Position numbers and translations under genes: made by a program. From Cryptomeria japonica (taxonomy: Eukaryota; Streptophyta; Pinopsida; Cupressales; Cupressaceae), in contig NC_081413.1 of the NCBI RefSeq assembly GCF_030272615.1, positions 161,076,849-161,140,848 of the forward strand: 64,000 nucleotides of DNA. The letters run 5' to 3'. Below, in pieces: positions 21,491-31,136 of this stretch. Each line of letters starts with the position of its first letter. Positions within the stretch are counted from its first letter, which is position 1. Below the pieces are notes generated by a model that saw only the letters and a program-made list of their open reading frames with translations, was not told the origin of the DNA and searched no databases.

Positions 21491-23780
21491 TTATTCGCTA
21501 CATACTCTTAGAATTTTTCAATAGTTATTTTTGTCATGAGATGCACAAAGGCTCCTAGAACCATTTCATAAACAATCTATTGATTTTGGAATATAAAATT
21601 ATTGAATGTAATTATATTAGTTATTTTATTTGCTTAGATGAGTATAAATACTTAGTTTGAATTGATCTAAACATACATGCAGAGCATTTTGAAATCCTAA
21701 TATTGCTAGAACTAAGGTTCCCCATCCCCAAAGTGCAATTGTTATTCAGAACGAGTTCTTGATTTGCAATTCTTTTCCATAGCAAATGCAAACGGTTGGA
21801 AAATGTTTCATGCAACTCATCACAGATGAAAGTGTTTAGTGTTAGGTAGAGATGATGTCTAAATCCCAGTCTATCCAACACAACAACTCAACATGTGAAA
21901 ATGATTTGTCAGGATGAGGGAACTTTCAACTTCATCTCATACGTATATTATACTAATTTTGCATCCCTTCAATTTCAATTATTCTAATTTTGCAATGCTT
22001 GGGTTTTGATGCAACAGGTTTGCTGCTTAGTTTCAACATAGAACAATTCTATAAATCTTAACCAATAGCATAGGCAGATAGTGAGGAATACATTCTCACT
22101 TACAACGTATCCAAAAAATATCAAGAAGTAACTTTTATTTACACATAAGAGGTTTACATGAATCTCGTTTCCCTCTACCAAAAAATACTAAATTACTACC
22201 CCCACCACCTACCTCTCTTCTTCAACTTAAAATCCCCCTTTGCTCAGGAGACTTGCTCTCCCATTTGATCCTCGTGCTAGTGCTTGGCTTATTTTAGCTA
22301 GCAACCACTGCTCAATTTTTTAAGCAGATATTTATGGAACTATTAGCCCAATGAATAGTCAATTTTGCTGCTTATTTTTAAGAAGCTATCTTAAATTGTG
22401 TTTTTAAATGAAATTAATAATGATGATCTATTTAGTTAAAATTTGAGATAAAAATTAAAAGCAAATAAAAAGGAGGGAAAAAATGTGGAGACACGTGTCA
22501 CTTTTCCCACTAAGCGGTTGCTACTTATTTCCAACCCCCCACTCTTTTTATTTTCAATTCTTAGGCAACAACTGCTCCACTAAAATAGGGAAAACTTCCA
22601 ATTTATCATTTTCCCTAAATTAAAAATTTGCATGGAAACACTCCAACTACTTAAATTTAAGCAGAAATTGCTCTTAAGCAACTGAATGGGAACATGGGGT
22701 AATTCTCTCTATTTAGTGATCACATAGCAACATTTCTGATGCAAGAGCATCCCAATGGTATAAGGGCAACCTTGCATCAACCAAAAATATTTTATTCAAT
22801 TTTGTGCAATGTCTAGAATAATCATCTGATAAATAAATTTAATGTTTTTGGGTCCTAAATATTTGGCCAAGTCCTCAAGGTGGCATCTTACAAGGGAGTT
22901 GGATACATGTCGATGGAGGTTACATGGCACAATGAAGGAATCCTTGACCAATGCACCCACTTTGAAAGGTGGAAAAAATTTGTGAACACTTGTCAACAAT
23001 GGATGAAAGAGCATCCTGGAAGAATACTAAACTTACGCATCCATTTCGGAAGTTAGTGACTTTTGTCGTGCATGCCTATGCATGTTGACATATGTCACTT
23101 GCATGTTTCCCAAATTGGGGAACCCAAGCTTGCATGTCTTTGCATATGCTATTTTTGAGGTTTTGGAGGAATTACAAAGCATCTTTATGACAACCACTTG
23201 ATTGGATAAGAAAGTGGTGGACATGTGGAGGCCATGTAATTCATTTATTGTATTTTACTATGTTTACATGCTGGTGTCATATGGATTTTTACCATGGTTT
23301 TTCAGAACCTTGTTTTGACCCATGGTAATGTTTTATGGTTGTATTTTGAGCCCCCATGAGTCTATATATTGAGGGGCTGAGTTAGAGATTCTAGTTTTTC
23401 AGTTTGCAGGTTGAAGGTCAGAGTTAGAGGAACAAACTGAGGCTCAAGAGTTGAAGAATTATTTTCAGATTGAGAATTTCCTTGTAGTTTTCTCTTGCAT
23501 GTTTTTCTGATTTTGAAATCAGATTTCAGATTTAAGTATGTGCCCTTTTGAGGCTGAAAAAATTGTAATTTCAGAACAACTATGTAATTCATTTTCAAGA
23601 TAATCAATTGAAAGCAAGAAACAAGTCTTGCATGTTTTCCTATTTAATCCCCTTGTTGTTTCTTTGTTAATTTGTGATAGGGAAGTACCCTAAATTATTT
23701 TTAAGTCAAATCATTTGTGGATTTGCATGTGTAGTTTGAGGAGGAGAGTCTCCCTGCATCAAGTTCCTAAAAGACTAGTC
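21491..23780. other. Unassigned, AT-rich; possible LTR-like and MITE-like pieces
   Basis: No protein-coding region recognised on either strand. Features seen: a perfect palindrome GACACGTGTC near 22488; a 41-nt stem GATGCAAG...CTTGCATC (22738-22778) around AGCATCCCAATGG, which resembles small inverted-repeat elements; a TATA-like CTATATATTGAGG near 23362 followed by a transcript-leader-like stretch, possibly a decayed LTR. None has a target duplication I could confirm. This stretch may lie within the first intron of the minus-strand gene at 24646. Confidence 0.4.
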
Positions 23781-24080
23781 ATTAAAAACTACTTCTAAAC
23801 ATGGCAAATACAGTTACAACTGCCTCCTGCTTCTGAAGAACCATTAGGTCCAAACTCCTGATTCTATTAAAAACTACTTCTAAACATAGCAAATACAGTT
23901 ACAACTGCCTCCTGCTTCTGAGGAATCAGTTGGTCTAACCTCCTCATTCCATTAAAAAATACTTCTAAACATAGAAAATACAGTTAGAACAGCCTCCTGC
24001 TTCTGAGGAATCAGTTGGTCCAACCTCCTGATTCTGAGAAATTAATTGGTACAACCTCCTGATTCTGAGAAATCGGTTTG
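23781..24080 (+). repeat. 85-bp tandem repeat (three units) running into a 31-bp repeat
   Basis: ATTAAAAACTACTTCTAAAC-type unit starts lie at 23781, 23866 and 23951 (period 85). The last unit runs into a shorter repeat with TTCTGAG starts at 24001, 24032 and 24063 (period 31), built from the ...AACCTCCTGA end of the long unit. A composite local expansion with no coding sense. Confidence 0.85.
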
Positions 24081-24645
24081 CATGAGCTTTCAACCTAGTG
24101 ACCACGCTCCAGACAATACAAGACCTTTGCCAATCCACCCAAACCATATAGGAGCAACTCCAATGGTTATTAGCGAATAATTATTTCTCGCCATCCCCCT
24201 CAAATTTAAATTCGGTAATCAGCAAAATTCCATTTTAAAAAAAACCTAAACAGGGTTGCATTACGAGTTCTAAATCTCAAAACTTCAACCAGAACTTTAC
24301 GGTTTACTGTATACATTCAGCTAAACGATTCTAGACACTCGGAAGAATTGTAAACAGTTAAAATTCGAAAATTCATTTGTATTTTCCCCTGCACGAGAAA
24401 GCGTTTAATCTCGAAACCCTCTAATATTTAAAACCGAAACTAATCTATTAGACTCTCAAAACCCCAGCACAGAAACCCATGAACGACAAGCTCATTCTTA
24501 GTCCCCAAAACTTGCTATAACAGATGCACAACACACACGATAAGAATGAAGTGAAGAGAAATCGCAGTTAGGAAATCATTAGAGCTCGAAGTTCTTTCTG
24601 CTTGAAATTGCAGAAAAAAAATATGATCGGAAAAAAGAGATGTAC
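24081..24645 (-). other. Probable start of a long first intron (minus strand)
   Basis: On the minus strand this follows the splice donor at 24645 (GTACAT). It is pyrimidine-rich at first, then ordinary AT-rich DNA with no second exon that I can see. It reads less repetitive than its neighbours. No acceptor followed by recognisable quinone oxidoreductase sequence was found in the rest of the window to the left. Confidence 0.4.
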
Positions 24646-24687
24646 CTCAGGGCCTCCTAGCTGGTGTACTCTAATGGCCTTAACCAT
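24646..24687 (-). CDS. First coding exon, quinone-oxidoreductase-like protein (partial)
   Basis: The minus strand reads ATG then 14 codons MVKAIRVHQLGGPE, ending GAG directly before GTACAT, a good splice donor; the intron would be phase 0. The peptide matches the conserved N terminus of plant zeta-crystallin-type NADPH:quinone oxidoreductases (medium-chain dehydrogenase/reductase family), which usually begin MVKAIRVH-x-x-GGPE and continue VLKWEDV. The family reduces quinones with NADPH; here only the first strand of the GroES-like domain is present. The frame also stays open upstream of the ATG from about 24824, with a basic, Ser/Arg-rich text ending RRPLKPIPPCRAFAT. That looks like an organelle transit peptide but has no in-frame ATG. 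Exon 2 is not in the window, so this is a gene with a huge intron or an orphan fragment. Confidence 0.6.
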
Positions 24688-25000
24688 TGTTGCGAATGCT
24701 CTACACGGTGGGATGGGTTTCAATGGACGACGGAAATTGGTATAAGATGATTTGCGAGTAACTGATTGACTTATAAGAACGCTCTGGGCAAATATGACTT
24801 GTAAACTTGAATTCTCAACGTCATTTTCGTTGCCTTAAAGTAAATTGTGTGTTCAACGAGAATTCATAGAACCTTTCTTAATGAGAGTCGCTCGAGTCGG
24901 GGGATAAATATGCTGCTAGGGATGGGTTCCATGGACAAACCTAGAGGGAATTGGTATATATATAAACTGGGTTCCATCTTCTATTGAGATCAATTCAAAG
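24688..25000 (-). promoter_or_regulatory. 5' region of the quinone-oxidoreductase-like exon
   Basis: On the minus strand an upstream ATG at 24824 opens a 17-codon frame (MTLRIQVYKSYLPRAFL, stop at 24771). It lies in a different frame from the main ATG, and switching frames would join it to the transit-peptide-like text. Either it is an upstream ORF in the 5' UTR or a one-base indel broke a transit peptide. A TATA-like run (TATATATATA) lies near 24955-24965. About 35 bp around 24710-24745 is repeated imperfectly at 24921-24960 (CCAATT...CCATGGAACCCATCCC against CCAATT...CCATTGAAACCCATCCC). Confidence 0.4.
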
Positions 25001-25029
25001 ACTGGGGCATGGCGAAAAATAGTGAATTA

Positions 25030-27812
25030 GAAGGCTCTTGTGATATATTGTAATGCTCAAGTGATGTATGGACATTATCCCAAGGCTTACAAAAGACGCA
25101 GACGAGGGAAACTTCTATAAGTGGGAAACAATTGTCCACTCTCTTCAAATCCCCTAACAAAGTATTAGAAATAGAAAAGGTTGATGACCAGACGGAGTAG
25201 GAGTTGATGGATAATCACACCTAAAACTAAGATTATCCTTGAAGAGGTCCTAAAGATATTTGGTATTATTAATAAGTAGAGGGAAGCTCCCAACTTTTAT
25301 GAGAAGGGTCTAAAGTGTATAGAATTATTTGACTTCTGGACAAAAAGGAACATTTGAATATGATATAAAGATATTCTCACTAGAAGAAATGCTAATAAGT
25401 CAAATAAAATCAAAACTAATAAGGAATTCAGAGAAAAGGATACGTCTATATACAATTAAATGAAAATAAATAACATAATGTTGAATTCCAAGAAGGGAGT
25501 TCTCCTTCCCAACAACCAATGAAAATCATTATATGGAATGTTAGGGGCTTATATGCCCTTAACAAATGGCACTTGAAAAAGCATCAAATAGAAATATCTG
25601 TGAGAATTTGCCTATAGCAACCAAGATCTAGAGTCTAATGGAAAGCACAAGAACAAGAGAGAAATAATATGTGACAAGAACAAATTGTATTCTTATTAAT
25701 GATGCAATAAGATGATCAACCGGATTAGATTACATATAATGTAAATGAGTATGCTTATAAAGGCAAGGCTATGAGAGCACACAATCATGACATGTGGCCC
25801 AATGAGATACAAGGGTAGGTAGGAGAAAAAAAAAAAATTCCACTAAAGGTGGATCACCCACCATAGGTGGAATGTGACAACAAGATAAGACCACAAAAGG
25901 TGGAATTTTTCCTACAAGTAACTTCCCTATGTGCACACTTTCTCTAAGTGTCTCATATGAAAACTACAATAAATGCATTATTCTAAGTCAACTTAAGTAA
26001 AGTGTAATTATGAGACATAATTTACACCAACAATATCAAAAGTTGACAAACCTTGTTTCTTCAAGTAATGAAATTGAACAAAATAGTCTGGCAAACTAAT
26101 GCAAAAATGACCATATTGGTAGGGTGAATTTATGGAAGCTAAAGGGGCCTTTGGGTATTTTTTAGTACTTTGGAGTCCCATAAAAACTAAGATTGAGGTT
26201 ATTGTAGCCAATACACACTAAAATGTAAGATGCCAAGGCATTCCATTAAATGAAATTTTTAACTCATTAATGTATATGGTGTTTTGGGATCCAATCAAAA
26301 AATATCAATGTAGGAACAATTAAGTTCCATTCTTAAATAATTAGCCTTAACTATAATAATTGTTAGCATACTTAAATGCAATTCTTAAGCTCAAATAAAA
26401 CTAGGGGGGGGATTTTGCATTTAAATCCCTATTGGTGAATTTGTAGAAAAGAATAATCTACATGATATCATTCCAAAAAATGGCTCCTACACTTAAATAG
26501 ATAGAAGGTTGGGGTTTCCTCTTATATCGTGGAGAGGTTGGATAGGTTTTTATGCACTAGTTATTTGCCCTTACTCCCATTTGAATATGAATGATAATTA
26601 TTATGTATAATTTATCAATCAAATTATTTCTCTCACCAGCTTACAATTGTTGAAGACCATCCTCCTCCCTAATGCCCATTCAATTTTGAAATCGTGTGGC
26701 TCCATTGAAACCTAGTGGAATGAGATCCACAAATAAAATGAGAACAAAATGTCAACATCTACAAAATCTTGGATATATTAAGAATCATCTAAAACAACAT
26801 TTGGAATGGAAACACTTCAAAAATGTCTTTAAAGAGAAAGAAATGGTGGAATTTAAATTATCACCATTAAAGAAAAAATATATTAAGCCATGGAATGGAC
26901 TAGGAAGCATTAATGAAAAAAGGCTAATGAAAGAGCATGCAAAGATATTGGAGAAATAAGATTTACTCGAGGAAAAAACCTAAAGAAGCCTAGATCCATG
27001 AAGAAGATAGGAACATTAGTTTTTCCACAACTCCATCAAGGTTAGAAGATCATATAAGAAAATCACTAGCATTAAGAAGATGGATGACACCTATTCTAGA
27101 AACCCCATGGACATTGGTAATGAATTTGTGGAGTACTTTTGAATTTTACTTAACAATTGGGAGGGCTCTAACTTAAGATTGCATAAACTTAAATGATGAG
27201 ACACAACACAAAAATCCTATGGGATAAACAAAACATCATGTTAATGGAGCCTTTCACTCAAGACAAGATCAAACTTGCCACATAGAAAATGTTTCCAAAA
27301 AAAGTTAGAAGACCCAATTATGTTTCAACAAGTTTCTTTAAAAAATGTTGGCACATTATTGGAATGGAATATATGAGAAGTTTCAAAAAAATCAAAGAAG
27401 AAATGCACTATGTTGAGGGATATCAAAAGTACATTAATTGTCTTTATTCCCAAGAAGAGCTCTATGGAAACCTTTCAATTTAGTCATGTTTCACTGTGCA
27501 ATACTTTATATATAATTATCTCAAACATTATGAAAAAAATCTATAACTAATTCTATCAAATATCATTTCAAAAATATAGAGTACATAAAGTTATTTATTC
27601 AATAACTAAAACCAAAACAAGTGGCATGTTAATTAAATTAGACATCAAGAAGTCATGCAATGAGTTGATTGGAGAATCCTTCTCAAGCTAATGGAAAGAT
27701 TTGGTTTGTATTAGGAATCATTACATTGGATATTTAGTGTTATACCAAGCCCTCCATTTTTATTATAGTGAATGGGACTCCTCAGGGATTCTTCAATGTT
27801 AGTTAGAGGCTA
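25030..27812 (+). pseudogene. LINE2: degenerate L1-type element (ORF1 end, endonuclease, part of RT)
   Basis: A knuckle-like YGHYPKAYKRRRRGKLL (about 25066-25115) suggests the end of ORF1. ORF2 starts at 25518 with MKIIIWNVRGL, the classic start of the plant L1 apurinic endonuclease. Later endonuclease blocks are NNLHDIIPKNGSYT (about 26455-26495) and the LxxxSxR region. RT blocks follow: TLIVFIPKK, SHVSLCNTLYIIISNIM, GMLIKLDIKKS and NGTPQGFFN, up to 27810. Frame changes are frequent. A solo LTR (25599-26032) interrupts the endonuclease, and Copia3 cuts RT at 27813; the rest of RT is not in view. Confidence 0.82.
25599..26032 (-). mobile_element. Solo LTR, 434 bp, inside LINE2 endonuclease
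   Basis: On the minus strand it begins TGTTGGTGTAAATTATGTCT and ends TTCTCACA. A perfect 5-bp target duplication ATATC flanks it (25594-25598, 26033-26037). The minus-strand TATA-like CTTTATAAGC lies near 25752-25762. Paired CCACC and GGTGG blocks (ACTAAAGGTGGATCACCCACC) lie near 25845. The form is of a copia-type LTR. Confidence 0.85.
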
Positions 27813-28438
27813 TGTTAGTGTAAGTTTTTTTTTTTTCTTATGTTAGGGGGTATTTATTTTTCCTACACATATTAGTTAAGCTTGCTTAGGTTATAAGGAG
27901 TGGTTAATATGAGGACACGTGGCAAAATTCTTCAGCTACATATGTAACTTCCACCTCACATGGGTAGTTGAATTACACACCTTCTTTTGGTTTGTTGTGC
28001 CACCTCTCATAACCATGATTTTGTCATTTCCTAAGTGGATTATGGGGTAGTTGGGTTTCTCACCCTCTTTTGGCCTTATGTGCCAACTTTATCAATTCCT
28101 TTCCTATCTTCATGTAAGGAATTTATGCCACATGTTTTGAAATTTACCAAAAAGGTAAAACCTTCCACTTTTATGGGGAATAGAAGTTAATGCACCCCTT
28201 GGATGTATATGCTATTATTTTCCTATATAATAAGCAATATACTCTCACCTTCACTAGTTCAGAGATAGCTCGATGCGAGTCTTCTCCAAAATTCTCTTAT
28301 GTCTCTATTTTTCTCTCATATCAAATTTATCTTCATTCGGCTATTTTGATCTTAGATCATCTGTTATGTTGGAGTTGCATGTGATCTAGAACCGACATCA
28401 AATCCTGGTTCGGTTCTCGCTTCTCATAGAATCTAACA
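27813..28438 (+). mobile_element. Copia3 5' LTR
   Basis: It begins TGTTAGTG, inserted in LINE2 RT, and ends AATCTAACA directly before a primer binding site. TATA-like CTATATAATAAG lies near 28221. U5 has a perfect 7-bp hairpin AGAACCG...CGGTTCT (28388-28417), about 20 nt before the primer site. No 3' LTR is in the window. Confidence 0.82.
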
Positions 28439-28450
28439 TGGTATTAGAGC
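28439..28450 (+). other. Copia3 primer binding site
   Basis: TGGTATTAGAGC follows the LTR end, one base away from the usual initiator tRNA-Met complement. Confidence 0.85.
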
Positions 28451-29479
28451 TATGTTGTCTGGTATAGCTCATTATTATTATTTTTTTATTTGAAAGGTTT
28501 GAGACTTTTAGATAGCTAATAATTTCTTTAAAAACCAAGTATGCTCTTCTCTTGCACTCTCGTGTGACCTGGAGAATCTAAACAATTTAAAGGAACATAA
28601 GCTTTTAGTTAAATCTGGTTTATAATATGTGTTTTTGTAAGATCTAGTTGATTGTAGCTTTTTGGTAATATTGGAAGCTTATTCGGCATTTTCAGAGTGT
28701 CCAAAAGGCTTGAGAAAGTCAACAGTGACTTTTATTTCAACAAAATTAGAGTTTAGAGGACACAGTAAAAAAAACTAGGGTGAATTATTTTTTATTGGAG
28801 TTGTTTTCATTTTAGCTTCAAAATTCCATCTACTTCTCATTTCAAGAAAAACGATTTCTGGGTTTTTTTCCCAACATCAAAAAACTTTTGGGGTTTTTGA
28901 TGGTGTTGCCAGAGAATCAATACTTTTTGTAGAAATCAAGTTTGAATAGGGAATGAGCCATTTTTCTAGTAGGCAAATTTAGCAACCTCTCTTAAAAGTT
29001 GCATAACATTTGCCTCAAGTGTTGGATTTTTGCAAACGAATACTCAACGAGAAGCTGGTAATGAGCACTTTCCATTCTTGCAAGTCTCATTGAAATATTT
29101 TTCTTTTTTCATCAGATATTGTAGGTTGAATCAGTTGCATTTTTTTCTTTGAACATGTCATATATTTCACCTCACAACTCTATTTTTTAAAAACGAATAG
29201 TTGTTGGAAAGGTATTGAGATGCATTGAGCAAATATAAGGCCAATTTTTTCAGATCTTGTATCAAAATTATTTTTATTAAAAATTTCTATTTTTGGCCAT
29301 TGGAGCCTTAAAAGCATTGTAATCTGATAAAAGGCCTTGTAAACGCACTACTTATAAAGTGTCAACCTTGTAATATTTCGGGGGGGGGTGATTTTTGAGA
29401 CTAGTGGAAAGGGGGGGTGTCTCTTGTGTCTTCTTTCTTGCACTCTTCGTGAATCTTTGCAATCTTATTTTCTTCTATC
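28451..29479 (+). other. Copia3 untranslated leader
   Basis: About 1 kb, U-rich, no coding. It contains GTAAACGCACTACTTATAAA-GTGTC near 29340; a close relative of this motif occurs in the leader of Copia5 (near 51737). Two G-runs (29384, 29412) precede the gag start. Confidence 0.6.
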
Positions 29480-29854
29480 ATGGATGCATCTACATTTCCT
29501 CTTTTAACACCATATAATTATTTTGAATGGAAATCTATTATGATAATATATCTGAAAAGACATGGATATCATCATGCTAATGTGGGACTTGAAATTGAAC
29601 CACAAGATGTTGGAAAAATGATTAAATGGTTTAATAAATGTGATGAAGCTTTTAATACTCTATGTATTTTCTCCTAACCTTCTTTTTCACATTGAATCTG
29701 CCACTACACCAAATGTAGTGTGGACCACTTTGGAAAACCTCTTTGGTAAGCAGGATGAGTTAAGAGGTCATCAATTGGAGAATGAACTCATAAGGTTGAA
29801 TCCAACCAATTTTGAGAGTATACAAGACTTATTCACTAAAATTAAGTTTGTAAG
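29480..29854 (+). pseudogene. Copia3 gag, N-terminal fragment
   Basis: It starts MDASTFPLLTPYNYFEWKS, a typical plant copia Gag opening (UBN2-like: LxxxNYxxWK). After one frameshift near 29650-29675 it continues with VWTTLENLFGKQDELRGHQLENELIRLNPT. It stops at 29854 where the Gypsy0 LTR begins; protease onward is not in view, so the rest is beyond the nest or lost. Confidence 0.8.
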
Positions 29855-30904
29855 TGTAATGTGGTGAAAAATGATGAGGGGAGATCAAGTGGAAAGCTTT
29901 AATCCCTCAAAAGAGGGATGAAAGTTTCACAAAAGATTCCCTTCAATTTTTCACACATTACATTCAAAAGAGGGGTTGAATTCACTAGATCCAATCTACA
30001 ATGGTAATAGATCGAATACTAAGTGAATTGCAGTAAATTTGGAAGGTATTGGGAAAGTAAATTAACCCTCTTTTGTAATAGACTAGTTGAATTAAGCAAA
30101 TTGAGACTAAGTGCTGAAAATGACAAAGAAACGATTATATCTTGAGATAGAGATGCGGGATGAAGCTGTGCACCTGCAATTAGCAGTAGAATGTCGAGAC
30201 AATGCTTCCCTGCAAATTTGAGCAAAATTTGTAGGGACCGTGTGTAAGTTGCACACGGTCCTCCAAAAAATCCGTGCACCGAAAAGGTTTTTTCCATCTC
30301 TGAAAATGAAGCCTAAACCTGCAATTATAGCCATGCACCTGCAACCTTTGTAGACTAATTTGCTTGAATGGATATGTGAAATAGGATGTCTTAATGTTGA
30401 TAGAAATCTCCTCTTTAATGGTTGAATCCTTGTCTTGAATGCAACAACTATCCTTGAAAGGAGACTTGAAATGCTTAATGCTTGAATGAATGATTGAATG
30501 CTTGCACCTGATTTCACTTATTTCCACTTATGATCAACTTCACTTATTTCTTCTTATCGTCGCTTATATAAATAGGAGGGGAAGTGTTCCTTATATACTT
30601 GGCAATTAGGGGTATTTGGGTAATTTCTCGTCTTAGGCCGACATAGAGAAAATTTTCCCACTTCATAATTGACAAGCCCAATGCAAGGGGGGACCAAAGG
30701 GGGCCCAAAATAGGGCGCCATGCCCCTGTCCTACCCTAATTTAGGATAGGCAGCAACAAAAGGTAGTGCATTATGATGGAAAATGCAAGTTATTGATGAC
30801 ATGAGCATGTTTCAACTCTTCGATCAGGCTTAGGGATTTGTCCACTAATGCAAAGACCCAAATGCGATCGAAAATTGCAAGGGTCACAATTTTATGACAC
30901 TATA
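29855..30904 (-). mobile_element. Gypsy0 3' LTR, minus strand
   Basis: It is homologous along its length to the solo LTR at 34698-35901. On the minus strand it starts TATAGTGTCATAAAATTGTG (TG decayed to TA) and ends CACCACATTACA. TATA-like ATTTATATAAG lies near 30562-30575. A perfect 10-bp hairpin GGACCGTGTG...CACACGGTCC lies at 30235-30261. The orientation and the polypurine-like GTGGGGGCTAAG just before its start (minus strand) mark it as the 3' LTR of a minus-strand element whose body lies to the right. Confidence 0.75.
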
Positions 30905-31136
30905 CTTAGCCCCCACTTTAGCAGGAGTATAAGCGTACGCCAATACTACCGATAAAGTACAAGGAGACAAGATTGAAAGACTTTCACCACATCAAGGAGT
31001 AAAGATACACCAAGCCCTCAATGGACTAAGGATCTTATGACTTTGATTGACAAAGTAAAAGGAAAGATCAGGAGGGAGAACCATGACTGCAAGTAGTAAA
31101 GTTCCCCTCACTATGAGTCATGAAAAGAAAGGATAC
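30905..31136 (-). other. 3' end of the Gypsy0 internal region with polypurine tract
   Basis: On the minus strand AAAGTGGGGGCTAAG (30905-30919) lies directly before the LTR, a polypurine tract. No coding was recognised in the remaining 200 bp. Gypsy1 inserted at the right edge; its target duplication GATAC is 31132-31136. Confidence 0.55.

Noticed and set aside
22250-22700. Possible MITE with GCAGTTGCTTAAGAGC-like ends
   Set aside because: Similar words occur in inverse orientation, but I could not define matching terminal repeats or a target duplication.
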